From the NCBI GenBank assembly GCA_964058845.1, contig CAXKVR010000215.1, forward strand, positions 1 through 21,426: a DNA stretch of 21,426 bases, read 5' to 3'. A program made the translations under genes and the position numbers. The notes under the pieces are model-generated. The model did not search any database and had not been told where the DNA came from. It worked only from the letters and a program-made list of their open reading frames with translations. This stretch comes from Carex sylvatica. Lineage: Eukaryota; Streptophyta; Magnoliopsida; Poales; Cyperaceae. Positions 9,572 to 18,413 of the stretch are shown here, in pieces; the first letter of the stretch is position 1; every line of letters begins with the position of its first letter.

Positions 9572-9646
9572 GTATGTAACATTCAATCCTGATTATATTT
9601 CATTTCAATATTGAATAGCTTACTAAGTAACATATTTGGGCTGCAG
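9572..9646 (+). other. transposase intron 2 (75 nt)
   Basis: The donor is GAG|GTATGT and the acceptor is CTGCAG|ATG. The split codon gives Asp and joins the post-SWIM region to the Arg/Ser-rich C-terminal tail. Without splicing the frame ends at the TAA 9577-9579. Confidence 0.75.
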
Positions 9647-10086
9647 ATGCTCATAATGCAGCAGAAAATGAGCGAGTTATGGCAGAGGCAAGTGGATTGC
9701 AAGGGTCGCGGCGAAGCACAGCCAGAAGCCGTACAGCTGACCGTGAAAGTGAAAATATGATGTTTAAAGAGGCAATGGGAGAAGTACTAGCAGGACTAGA
9801 AGCAGTTGGGATGCAAGGGCCTTCAGGTACTACCCAGCGAAGAAGGAGCACATCTGGCACAAGACCATCCGGTACGACACACCTAAGGGAGGGAGCAGTG
9901 CAACCCCCTAGAAGGAGCACATCCCAAGTAGGGCCATTAGGTACATCTAACCCAGCGCAAGAAGGCCCGTCTGGTACAGCTAACCGGCAAGAAGAAGCAG
10001 TGCAACCAGCTAGAAGGAACACATCATCATGGGGATCTGGTCGATTATTGGGATTGCATTTTAGGTTGAGTGGTCGCAGAAATTAA

Positions 10087-10423
10087 CTTGCAATGCATTT
10101 AGTTTTCTCATTCTATCTAATTTTATTATTTTTGTTATTTTTAAAGCTTGTCGTACTGTTGTTCCTAATTTTATTATGTTGGTTAACGTTGCGAATTTAA
10201 CAAGTGATTTATGTATTTTTGTTATTTTTTGTTTTAGTGTATTGATTTTTTGTTGTATAAAAACTAACATAGAACGATAACAATATATAACATATCTCAA
10301 AACAAAGCATAATAAAAACATAACAAAACTAAACTGTTCTAAAACACAAACTATAAAACTAAACTCAAACATAATAAAACATAACATAGCTAAACTGAAC
10401 TAAAACAAAAAAAAAACTCTCTA
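10087..10423. terminator. shared 3' region between the convergent MULE genes
   Basis: This is 337 bp of AT-rich DNA between the two stop codons. The left half is T-rich on the plus strand (TTTTATTATTTTTGTTATTT). The right half is A-rich with repeated CATAATAAAACATAAC and AACTAAAC words. AATAAA words are available on the plus strand (10308 on) and on the minus strand (inverse of TTTATT near 10121). It should hold both poly(A) sites, and read-through would give antisense overlap. Confidence 0.5.
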
Positions 10424-10801
10424 TCAAATCCAATCCGAAGGGGTAAATCGATGAGCTGCTCGACCCCTATTTTCCCCACTGAAATTTCGTTCATGCTAGT
10501 CATCCCACTCTCGTTCTCCATCCTGCTCTCTGCGAGTTGGTGTAATCTCTTTCTCGGGCTCAGCCTGTACGCTCATCGTGAGTGCTCTACTCCATGGATC
10601 CTTGGGCTCGGTCGCGTGAGTAGCTGGCGGTGGCGGGGGTGTATGGAACAAGAAATTCGCAAGTTGGGATGCATAGTCAGGCTGAGTCCCGCTACCAGAG
10701 GCCTCCCAATCATGAGCCCTCGCTGGATATGGCTGACGCGGAGAGGCGGCTGTAGACAAAGGTTGATAAAAAAATCAACTATGATATGGAAATCAGGGTC
10801 A

Positions 10802-10872
10802 ATCTCCGGAGACTCATGCATAGGCTGGATCTCCGGAGACTCGTGCATAGGCTGGATCTCTGGAGACTCATG
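10802..10872 (-). repeat. 27-bp in-frame tandem repeat in the second MULE gene
   Basis: Units lie at 10802-10828 and 10829-10855, with a partial unit at 10856-10872. Each encodes HESPEIQPM on the minus strand. The period is a multiple of three, so copy number can change without breaking the frame. Confidence 0.85.
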
Positions 10873-10930
10873 CTGCTCATGCGGCTCAGCCGGTGGCAGT
10901 ATGAAGGAAGGACCTTGCAAGGATACCAAT

Positions 10931-10978
10931 AAATTTTAACTAACTTAATTTACTGAAGGAAGAAATTTTAACTAACTT
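10931..10978. repeat. 32-bp tandem duplication in intron 3 of the second MULE gene
   Basis: AAATTTTAACTAACTT occurs at 10931-10946 and again at 10963-10978, 32 bp apart. It lies between the exon 3 donor and the damaged exon 4 acceptor. Confidence 0.75.
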
Positions 10979-11858
10979 GACATAAAATAAAAAATGACAT
11001 ACCTGAGGAAGAACTGGACGTCCATGCTCATCCCAGAAGCCGTGCCAACCGAAAATTCCTAGTACCCAACGGTGGTAGTCCCAATCTGGCTGCTCTAAGG
11101 GCTCCGGTGGCATCTCAGAAGCCAAAACATGTGGCGCATCAGGCTCTTCCCTTTGTATTCTGCGCCAATCAATTTTCTCTCCGGCGTCTCGCAGCATGGT
11201 GACTAGCTTTGCCTCGTGGTCGTGGCTCTCAATGCAGGAGGCAACCAACTGCAACATCCTATGCCCAAAAGCTCTGAAGCCACGTCATCCAAGACAATCG
11301 ATTGAATGCGCACCACCTTTAATTGCTACTAGCAGCTAAAAAAAAAATCAAAGTTAGATAAAAAAAAAGGATAGGAAAAATATTAAAAGTAATAGAAAAT
11401 GTGTTGTTTTAGGTGCATTACTTACATCGCGAGCACCTTTCCGGCCAGTGGGGGTATAACCATCTTCTGTGAAGATCTTTGCGCGAAGAAATTCACCATA
11501 TTCTTCCTCTAGATATACTGATGCCATGCCGACCCGCAGGAACCAAGCCTGATATCTCAAGTGGGGAGGTCCCTGGAACTGCATACCATAATGCTGACTC
11601 CTGGCATCTAAAATTTTCTCACTCTGCATTCAAAAAAGTAAACAACATAAGAAACTGAAAATACAAGAACTCGACAAAATTTAAACTTAAAAAAAAACAA
11701 AGAAAAAAATAATCAAGTACCTCTCGGGATGCCATACAGACTTGGTGCTCCGTGTGACTCATCCATAATAATGGACTAAAATATTCCGGACTATTAACGG
11801 GAATGAGCTCATCAATAGGGTCGGCTGGTGGTGGTCTCATAAGCCGTTCCCTAGCCAT

Positions 11859-12926
11859 CCTATGTTTAAAAAAAAAAAATTAGACATGCTACAATTAGCT
11901 AAAATATGCTAAATTAGGCTAATATGAAAAAAAATATACTCAAACATGCTAAAATACGCTAAGTATATAGAGCCAAATTTTTTATAAACACCCAAAATAA
12001 TTAACAAATTACGGAATCTATCCCCTTTTTGGTGAAACTGCAAAAACTAGCCAATCCGCTTAACCAATAACCGGATTGGGCCCTTCTTTCCAGTGGCCTA
12101 ATTCTCGGATTAGTGAAAAATATTAATCCGGTTTATTTGTATTGTCAAGTTCATCAAGATGTTTGGTGAGCTTAAATTCAAAATCTATTAGATTAGCTTT
12201 AAATAATAAATCTAAATCGTTAAAATTGATTTAATTTATGAGTGATGAATTTACATGTAAAATTTTTAGAATTTCAATTTAATTTGGTATAAAGTCAAGT
12301 GATCAAAAAGTATTTAAAAAATGAATATACTAAAATTAATTTATAAACCTTCTAATTTTAACCGCTTGACTTTAGCCGCTTTGTAAATTTTATTTTTCAT
12401 TTTTTAAAATATTTTTATTATTTTAGATAGAGAAAATTGCTTAATCTAAAAATTATGGACCACCGAAAGAATTAATTTTCTACTTATTTAAAATTTAAAA
12501 AATTGTAAAAGAATCATTAAAAAAATTGTTCTTGAAATATATTTCTTATGATTTTTATATAAAAATCATGTTTCATTTTCAGATCAACTATTTGAACTTA
12601 AAATATAAAATACATAAATTCATAAAAATCATGTTTAATTTTCAGATTTGCATAGAGGCCCCTCTACTTAATTAATTTACATAATTCAAGTTTATTCACA
12701 ATACACCCCTCCATATTATCTAATTTTACAAATAATCCCTTTATTTAAATTTACCAATAACCCCTCCATATTATCTAATTCGATCAAGTTGGGAAAATTA
12801 ACAACCCGCACTCGATAATTAATCAATTCATGTTCTCCGATTTCTCAAAATAAATCGACCGACATAAGTCACATAAGATATCATCAATTCGATCGAGTCG
12901 GGAAAATCAACAATCCGACTCGATAA
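11859..12926. other. MULE internal non-coding region upstream of the second gene
   Basis: This is probably the long leader intron or promoter-distal DNA of the minus-strand gene; ACATAG precedes its ATG and could be a splice acceptor. It holds a hairpin CCAATCCG/CGGATTGG (12051-12058 and 12072-12079) and an inverted pair TAAAGTCAAG/CTTGACTTTA (near 12292 and 12365). ACCCCTCCATATTATCTAAT is repeated (12705 and 12760). A segment near 12500-12610 resembles the TTCAGATCAA hairpin family seen elsewhere. No coding frame was supported. Confidence 0.5.
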
Positions 12927-12939
12927 CTAATCAATTTGA
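12777..12939. repeat. 109-bp-spaced direct repeat
   Basis: AATTCGATCAAGTTGGGAAA (12777 on) and AATTCGATCGAGTCGGGAAA (12886 on) begin a ~54-bp direct repeat. Each continues through a CAAC.CCG..CTCGATAA block to AATCAATT. It lies just inside the leader of the second gene. Confidence 0.7.
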
Positions 12940-13346
12940 TCAAATACGAAAAATTCGAGAGAGGAGTTTGCATTTACCCGAGAGAGAGGAAAATCACAAG
13001 GCAGTGAGCAAGAGACGAGACGAGACGAGAGAGACAGATTTTTCGGTGGGGGTTGCGGGTCAGTGAGCAAGAGAGGGCGGATTAGGATTTTAGAACGGAG
13101 GGGAAGGAGGCGGAGCGAGAGAGAGGCGAGTGGGGGCTGCGGGTCAGTGAGCAAAAGAGATGGGGTTCGGATTTTGGAATGGAGAGGAAGGAGGCGGAGC
13201 AAAGAGGAGGAGAGGTGGATTTTCGCAGACAAAGGAGGAGGCGCACGGGTGGGGAAGAAAGGAAGAAGAAGAAAGGAGGGTGTCTGTGTTCTGCGTTGAT
13301 GAAAATTAAACCTCAGCTCGTGAAATTTATACACGGGGGAGAATAA
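12940..13346 (-). promoter_or_regulatory. pyrimidine-rich leader/promoter of the second MULE gene (probable)
   Basis: Read leftwards this region is C/T-rich (CTCTC, CCTCC), like many plant 5' leaders. It lies directly inside the right inverted repeat, mirroring the purine-rich leader at the left end. A possible donor CTCGG|GTAAAT on the minus strand near 12980 could splice to the acceptor before 11858. Open frames here (plus 13063-13299, minus 13349-12927) are composed of simple repeats and I do not call them genes. Confidence 0.4.
13047..13214. repeat. 84-bp tandem duplication in the right leader
   Basis: Two adjacent units start at 13047 (TGGGGGTTGCGGGTCAGTGA) and 13131 (TGGGGGCTGCGGGTCAGTGA). 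Each runs through GAGGCGGAGC. A third partial copy of CAGTGAGCAAGAGA precedes them near 13003, followed by a (GACGA)n run at about 13014-13030. Confidence 0.85.
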
Positions 13347-13415
13347 CAAACTCTGGACCGCAGAATTTATCCACGGGGTGACTAAATAAATTCAGGCCAT
13401 GAAATTTATCCACGG
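13319..13415. promoter_or_regulatory. three candidate transposase-binding repeats, 39-bp spacing
   Basis: Inverted copies of the left-end motif lie at 13319-13337 (CGTGAAATTTATACACGGG), 13358-13376 (CCGCAGAATTTATCCACGG) and 13397-13415 (CCATGAAATTTATCCACGG). They start exactly 39 bp apart. The outermost ends 76 bp from the terminus, against 79 bp on the left. The innermost lies outside the aligned inverted repeat. Confidence 0.55.
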
Positions 13416-13491
13416 GCGGGATATTTTTAAAATACCTCCTGGTTATTTTTAATAATTTATTTTTTCTTTTGGATATTTTAAAAAATGTCGG
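13347..13491. repeat. MULE right terminal inverted repeat
   Basis: The inverse of this segment starts CCGACATTTTTTAAAATATC and matches 6097-6240 throughout, with small indels. Confidence 0.9.
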
Positions 13492-13500
13492 TTGGCTCCG
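13492..13500. repeat. MULE target-site duplication, right copy (TTGGCTCCG)
   Basis: Exact match to 6088-6096. Confidence 0.9.
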
Positions 13501-14851
13501 CAAAGAGAATAATTGAATGGCACTGTGTCATACCATGACATGATACTCACTGCATGGTAAAACCAAGATTCATATTCTTTGAGGTACTGTAGACGATTTT
13601 CCTTATTTTACGGTTCGAGATTACATCTCAATTGGTTTGGGATTCGGGCTAGCACAGGGGCAGTATTATTGGGCTTTGAGATTCGTGCTAAGTTAAAAGG
13701 AACGGTCTGGATCCACTAATTGTAAAAGATTCCCTTTTCAGGTAATGGAGAGGATATGAATTCGTAAAAATACGGTTTAGGCCTGATAGAAATCTATATA
13801 TATATATTTTTTTTTTCAAAAGTTGGGTTATGGTGTTTTAAACAGTCAATACCAACCGCTAAAATCGATCTACATGTGAATATATACTTAGAAGTCAAAT
13901 TTACATTTTCAGAATTTTTTAACTATGATACATAGAAAATCTATTGTGATCTTAAAGTTCGTGAACCATTCAAAAGCAGAGAAATTTTATCTATCAGAAA
14001 AAATTATATATAATGTAAAATTTAATCTCTAAATATATTTTCATATAAATATTATGTTAAACAATTCAGATCAATTCTTTAAACTTTGAGAACGAAAATA
14101 CGGACGTAAAGTAAAAGAGAACCCTTTCTTCATGAAGCACTATAGTCCATCTCTTTTTTTCAATTCCAATGGCCTATATCAGATTTTACACAACAAAGAG
14201 CTATTATTTTTTTTAAAAACATTTTAATTTAAAAATATATTTTAAACTGTTTAATATTAAAGTTTTTTTGTTTTTAAATATTTTCAATTTTTTTTAAACA
14301 CTTCAAAAGTTTCTATAATAAGCATATAACAAATCTTTTAAAAAAGAAACGAAAAGAAAAAGAAAATGAAGAACTAGATAGACGGAAAGCTCTAATAGTC
14401 TTTTAGGAGGCAAATATTTGAAGTCAGTGATATGGTTGCATTAAGAATCCTGACAGAAATTTTAACTTTTTAAGGTTAAAAAATGGGACAAGAAAGACAG
14501 CCAACCTTTGGTTCTGATGGAAACAACTTATCCATAAATTTAAATATCATTTAATGGAAAATATTTTAATATAGTGGAACGAATTCATTATTATAATTTT
14601 TTTAAAACCCCAACTATCCATCAAATTTTGTCTTTGTGCCACTCAAAGCAAACCAGTAGCAGGGGAAGAAAGAAAAGGAGAGATATAGTTGGAGGCCTAG
14701 TCCCAATTAACTAATTAATTTGCATTCTAAAAATACAAATGCTTAAGAATCCGTTAATTTACTATAAAAGACAACACTTTTTGTATAAAAGATCCTGAAT
14801 TCAAAATTCGGATAATGAATTTTTTATAAACAATTAAACAAATGGAGCTGA
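13501..14851. other. intergenic DNA with a degraded hairpin MITE (about 13865-14095)
   Basis: No gene was seen. The segment ATCGATCT..GAAGTCAAATTTACATTTTC (13865 on) and the inverse of AATGTAAAATTTAATCTCTA..CAATTCAGATCAATT (14015-14085) are related to each other. Both are also related to the arms of the 3812-4236 hairpin (GTCGATCTGAACCGTTCA..AAATTTTACATTTT). This suggests an old, eroded copy of the same or a sister family. Confidence 0.4.
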
Positions 14852-15803
14852 CAATAGTACCTGCACTGTACCTGTAGAGAGATCATTGAAAATTAAATGT
14901 AGAAATATAATTTTTTTTGGAGATCACAAAAACTCCACAATTCGAATTTTGTTTCCTAAAGTATTAATACCTATGTACGGAAGTGTTTATACCTATATAT
15001 GAAAATATTTATAGCTATGAGGTGAACAATTATTTATTTTGCGTGTACTATAGCGTGAAGATAACAGTACCTGCACTGTACTCGCGAGGGACCACTGAAA
15101 ATTAAATACAGAAATATAACTTTATGCGGGGATCGCAAAAACTCCACAATTTAATTTTTTTTCTCCTAAAGTGTTAATACCTACGCAGTTTTCTCCTTCA
15201 AATGAGATCCATGATGATGTACTTTCAGACTCGTCGTCACGCAAGTATTTATACCTCGTCGTATAAGTATTTATATCTCGTCGTATAAGTATTTATATCT
15301 ATACTGACAAGTATTTTTTACGTATGACACTGAAAATATTAATATTGAAGTATTGAAAATATTTATACTTATAAATTACATATCAACTATTTTTGTTAGA
15401 GGAAGGTTGACGCGGAGATGATTGAAGAACTAAAAAATGGATGGTCATAACAAGTTACGCATCAAAGAATTAACATCTTATATTCTAAGTATTTATATCT
15501 TTGATGGTATAAATATCTAAGTATTTTTTTACATATGACACTGAAAGTATTAACATCTAAGTATTGAAAGTATTTATAGCTATGCACTGAAGTATTAATT
15601 TCTATGAGGTCAATTATTTTTATTAGAGAAAGGTTGATGCGGAGACAAGTGCGAGGACTGTGAAAAGAGGATAATATAATTAGTAGAGACCATAAAGAAA
15701 TTATGCTACTGTGATTTTAGTTCTAAATAATTAGTGGAGACCATATAATTAGTAAGGATCATAATAGTGGTACTGTAGCGCGGATACTGCAGTACAGATA
15801 TTG
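14852..15803. mobile_element. ~950-bp non-coding element with internal direct repeats (probable)
   Basis: The ends are weakly inverted: CAATAGTACCTGCACTGTAC on the left, and the inverse of the right end is CAATATCTGTACTGCAGTAT. Inside are a ~124-bp direct repeat (14851-14974 and 15061-15184, both starting GTACCTGCACTGTAC) and a second of ~110-125 bp (15309-15420 and 15519-15646, both ending GGTTGA.GCGGAGA). Three 22-bp units AAGTATTTATAYCTCGTCGTAT lie at 15243-15300. No coding frame was seen. The element class is not assigned because no target duplication was found. Confidence 0.5.
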
Positions 15804-17559
15804 AAATAATTATTCTTAAATAAAAGTTAATAGACTAGATTTTCACGTTTATATTTAAAAAGAATACAAATGCTTTAACAATGTTTTAATTGGCTTCATC
15901 TGAAAAATGATGACTCGGTTTTAATCTTTTCTCAAAAATAAAATAAAATATGTCATGACGTATTTGAGAAGATTTTCTTATTTCTTATCTTCCAAATTTT
16001 TTTTTCTTATATATGAGGATGTCTCTTTTCTGAGATCGAAAGAAATCTAGCTCTCTAATTTTCATTCATAAAAAACTTTCATGTGGATTTCAAATCAAGA
16101 ACCTCTTACATTTAAGATATTGTTCTTTGTCACTAGATAAAATATTAGATAATTCTTCTATGAGTGTCTTAATTATTGCATAAAAAGACTTGCATAATGT
16201 TTGTGTTTTATGTTGAGGTAAACATCACTAGAAAGAATCCTCATATACTAACTTTAATTAAATTTCATCTGTTAATTATGCGTGATTAGACTTTTAATCA
16301 AGCACTTTAGTAGTGGTTCATCCTAACTAAATTATCTAATTAATTATATCCACAAAGTCAGCTAAATGGAACCGAATCCTGGCAAAGTTTAACTAATCTC
16401 TAATTGACACGTGGATATTCACCTTCTAACTCATTGATGAGAAACTTTTTATTTATTTCATGGATTATTTAATGGCATTCTTTCATCTTTCCTTGTCAAG
16501 TCTCTTCACCTTCTACTTCAATTAATTAAAAATAAACTTTCCTTAATCAAATTAAGAGGTGTACACACAATGGAGTTACCTTAATCAGATCTTAACTTAT
16601 GCAAATCAAGCCTCTCCATTGAGTTCGGTTCTAATTTCATCTTTCTGGTTTTTCCACCTTTTTCTTTTTCTTTTTCTTTTTATAACCTTCTTTAATTAAA
16701 TCAGTTGTTTTCTTTTTCTTCTGTTACTATTTCATTTTGCAATTTAATATGCCCACAAATATATTGAGCTATCAGTAACTTTTGATCCTTATTCTTCTTA
16801 AGAAAAAATCATTTATATGCTTTCCATTAATTACCTACCCAAACGAATTGTCCGAATTTGTATATTTAATGAAATTGAAATTGACAAGAACACAAAAGCA
16901 TTTATAGTTTGCAATTCCAGAGATTTGAAGGTGTGTGCACATAACAAGTTTTTTCATTCCTAATGTGACTATGTCAATTTCATATTTAATTATTATCTAA
17001 AGTATAATATCATAAAAATGTTAAAATATTTTGCTACTTGATTCAATCCAGAAATTCTCATAAATCAAGAAATCCTCATGGCAAGAAATTGCTTAAGCTT
17101 TGAAATTTTCTTGTCACAGTTGAGAGGTTAGAGAAGGGACCGGAACTTTTCTTTTTTTTTAATTAAATCTAAAATAGAAAGTGAAAAGAGAGGAAGGAGG
17201 AAAGAATGTCATTCATAATCAATTAAGTAAATTAAAGATTAAAAGTAGATGCCATGTGTCAATTAGAGATTGGCTATGCTCAGTTATGGGCAGGATTTTT
17301 CAAGGGGGCAAGGATCAGTTCCCAGTTAAATATTCTTAAGATTTGACACTGAATTTCAAATAATATTTATATCGCCTGACACTTAATAATTTGTTAATCA
17401 TTTTTTTATTATGTCCGTAATATTTTATTTTTGCAACTCATCTTGTTTATTGATTTAGTCTAGCAACGTCTTATTAAAAATCTTAAACTTCTCAAAACTT
17501 TGTTATTATTTATTTTAATTCTCAGTTAAAATTAACAGATAAAGGGGTGATTTCAAAAC
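15804..17559. other. intergenic DNA, no gene seen
   Basis: AT-rich throughout with no protein-like frame. A (TTTTTC)n tract lies at about 16659-16681. It may include distal promoter DNA of the transporter gene to the right, but no element could be named. Confidence 0.45.
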
Positions 17560-17880
17560 TGTAGCAGCCGCCACTGTATTTTTTTCTCATTTTTTTTTCT
17601 CCTCTAGTTTGTTTCTTTCACTCTTCTAAATCTCACATCTAACATGGTTTCTCTTCTCTCTCTCAACTCTATTTTTTTAGCATAAAGAAAAATGAGAGAG
17701 AGGGAAGGAATCAGAGCCGATCGAAGCCGAAAGTGTTGTATCGTCAGAGCTCGGAGCATTGAATCTCTACGCTTTCTTGATCGGAGCGCGGGTGAGTAGA
17801 TCCAGACGTCGGAGCGTAATGGCGGTCGAAAGAGCAGATCCGGTCATAGAGAGCGATTGGGTTTAAGGTAATAGAATAAT
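17560..17880 (+). other. pyrimidine/purine-rich island with a possible splice donor
   Basis: A C/T-rich stretch (TTCTCTTCTCTCTCTC near 17650) is followed by a GAGAGAGAGGGAAGG stretch and then by GC-richer DNA with several CG dinucleotides (GCCGATCGAAGCCGAAAG; GATCGGAGCGCGGGTGAGTA). The profile resembles a plant transcription start with a first exon and a GCGCGG|GTGAGT donor near 17790. The only ATG frame noticed is 15 codons (17819-17866). It could be the start of a non-coding transcript, an alternative upstream exon of the transporter, or a fragment carried by a transposon. Confidence 0.3.
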
Positions 17881-18299
17881 TATGAGTGTCTATAAGTGAG
17901 ATTAGAAGATTATAGTTATTTTGAGTAATTTGAAAGATTTTGTGAGAATAAAATATTAGATTTTGTATTGAGAAGTCATTGTTATAAGTTTATTTTTTTT
18001 ATCAATAAAATTGTTAGTTGGTACTTAAACCACCAACCGAAAAATATAAAATTAGCTTATAAAGATACATATGAGAATTTTTTTTATCATGCGTACTAAA
18101 ATTGGAAGAGTTTGTCTTCTTGTAGAATTCTATTTAACAACTTCAGACCTCAAATATTATAAATGTTTGGACTATTTGTACCATTTTTCATCAACAATTC
18201 CACAAATTTCCTCTCTTGTCATTATCAACAATTGGACATATCAAATGAGAGGACATATGATACATCAATCAATGTATCATAGGTTTGTGATTCACCTTC

Positions 18300-18310
18300 A
18301 AATAAATATA
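18300..18310 (+). promoter_or_regulatory. PLT5: TATA-like box of the transporter gene (candidate)
   Basis: AAATAAATATA ends about 104 bp before the ATG. It would put transcription start near 18335-18345, in a CT-rich leader (CTCTCAAACCTGCTCTCTCC) typical of plant mRNAs. Confidence 0.4.
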
Positions 18311-18413
18311 ACCTAGCTAGGCTGCTAGAGAGTATAGACCTCTCAAACCTGCTCTCTCCTTTAGGCCTCACCTCCACAAACCAAATAACCTCACTCATTC
18401 TTGCTAGTAAGAC

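Larger units (their letters stand above)
6801..10086 (+). pseudogene. MuDR-type MULE transposase, disrupted
   Basis: A MuDR-type transposase cuts and pastes its own element in the nucleus. Exons are 6801-8677, 8758-9571 and 9647-10086. The introns GTATGT..TGCAG (80 nt, phase 0) and GTATGT..TGCAG (75 nt) leave about 1043 codons. The N-terminal part (GISIHFGGKF onward) resembles the small N-terminal domain of MULE transposases, followed by a Pro-rich then acidic linker. Next is a zinc-binding domain with Cys codons at 7775 and 7790, and His-x-Cys at 7862/7868. The MULE catalytic core has Asp in VISID (8282) and in ISDQHKGI (8471), then HIYCIQHV. A SWIM finger C-x-C..C-x-H lies at 9247-9291. The tail is Arg/Ser/Thr-rich with GPSGT repeats. 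Defects are in-frame stops at 7455 (TGA), 8063 (TAA), 8983 (TGA), 9001 (TAG) and 9028 (TGA), plus a one-base frameshift at the A7 run 7692-7698. The start is the ATG at 6801; the open frame upstream of it begins only with TTG. Family identity is secure; inactivity is read directly from the sequence. Confidence 0.93.
10424..11858 (-). pseudogene. second MULE gene, convergent, unknown function, disrupted
   Basis: I do not recognise this protein. Four exons read leftwards: 11858-11721 (46 codons, MARERLMRPP start), 11623-11426 (66 codons, GT-AG, in frame), 11325-11003 and 10914-10424. Introns have good donors (GAG|GTACTT, GAT|GTAAGT, CAG|GTATGT). The product would be ~385 residues. It has a conserved-looking N-terminal half (SPEYFSPLLWMSHTEHQVC, then LRYQAWFLRVGMASVYLEEE) and an acidic/aromatic middle (DWDYHRWVLGIFGWHGFWDE). 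The C-terminal half is low-complexity, with a tandem SPEIQPMHE repeat, PPPPP and a basic end finishing TPSDWI. Defects are a one-base indel near 11268-11278, a T7-run frameshift (10768-10774), an in-frame TAG at 10496-10498, and an acceptor for exon 4 reading GCAA where GCAG would fit. Position and orientation match mudrB of MuDR, but I cannot claim homology. Confidence 0.7.
6097..13491. mobile_element. complete two-gene Mutator-like element (MULE), 7395 bp
   Basis: The boundaries are set by long terminal inverted repeats (6097-6240 and 13347-13491) and a perfect 9-bp target duplication, TTGGCTCCG, on each side. It encodes a plus-strand MuDR-type transposase pseudogene (6801-10086) and a convergent minus-strand gene of unknown function (10424-11858). 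The layout, with two genes reading inward from opposite inverted repeats and a short AT-rich convergent spacer, is that of maize MuDR. Both genes carry disabling mutations, so the copy is probably not autonomous now, but its ends look intact. The exact target duplication suggests a fairly recent insertion. Confidence 0.92.

Noticed and set aside
9651..10022. 123-codon minus-strand frame
   Set aside because: It is the shadow of the Arg/Ser/Thr-rich C-terminal exon of the transposase, whose splice junction and phase fit the plus strand.
10451..10939. 162-codon open frame on the plus strand
   Set aside because: It lies antisense to exon 4 of the second MULE gene. The minus strand gives better protein composition, an in-frame repeat and continuity with spliced exons upstream.
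10424..11858. Naming the second gene mudrB
   Set aside because: Only the position and orientation match MuDR; no sequence similarity could be checked.
12927..13349. 140-codon minus-strand frame (LLPL/Ser/Pro-rich) and its plus-strand counterpart 13063-13299
   Set aside because: Composition is dictated by the GA/CT-rich tandem duplication and reaches into the terminal inverted repeat. It is treated as leader sequence.
6097..13491. Pack-MULE interpretation (captured host gene fragments only)
   Set aside because: The element still contains a full-length transposase with catalytic and SWIM domains, so it is a decayed autonomous-type element. Host origin of the second gene remains possible.
14851..15650. 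CRISPR-like spaced repeats
   Set aside because: The repeats are few, of unequal length and diverged, in a plant nuclear context; they fit internal repeats of a transposon.
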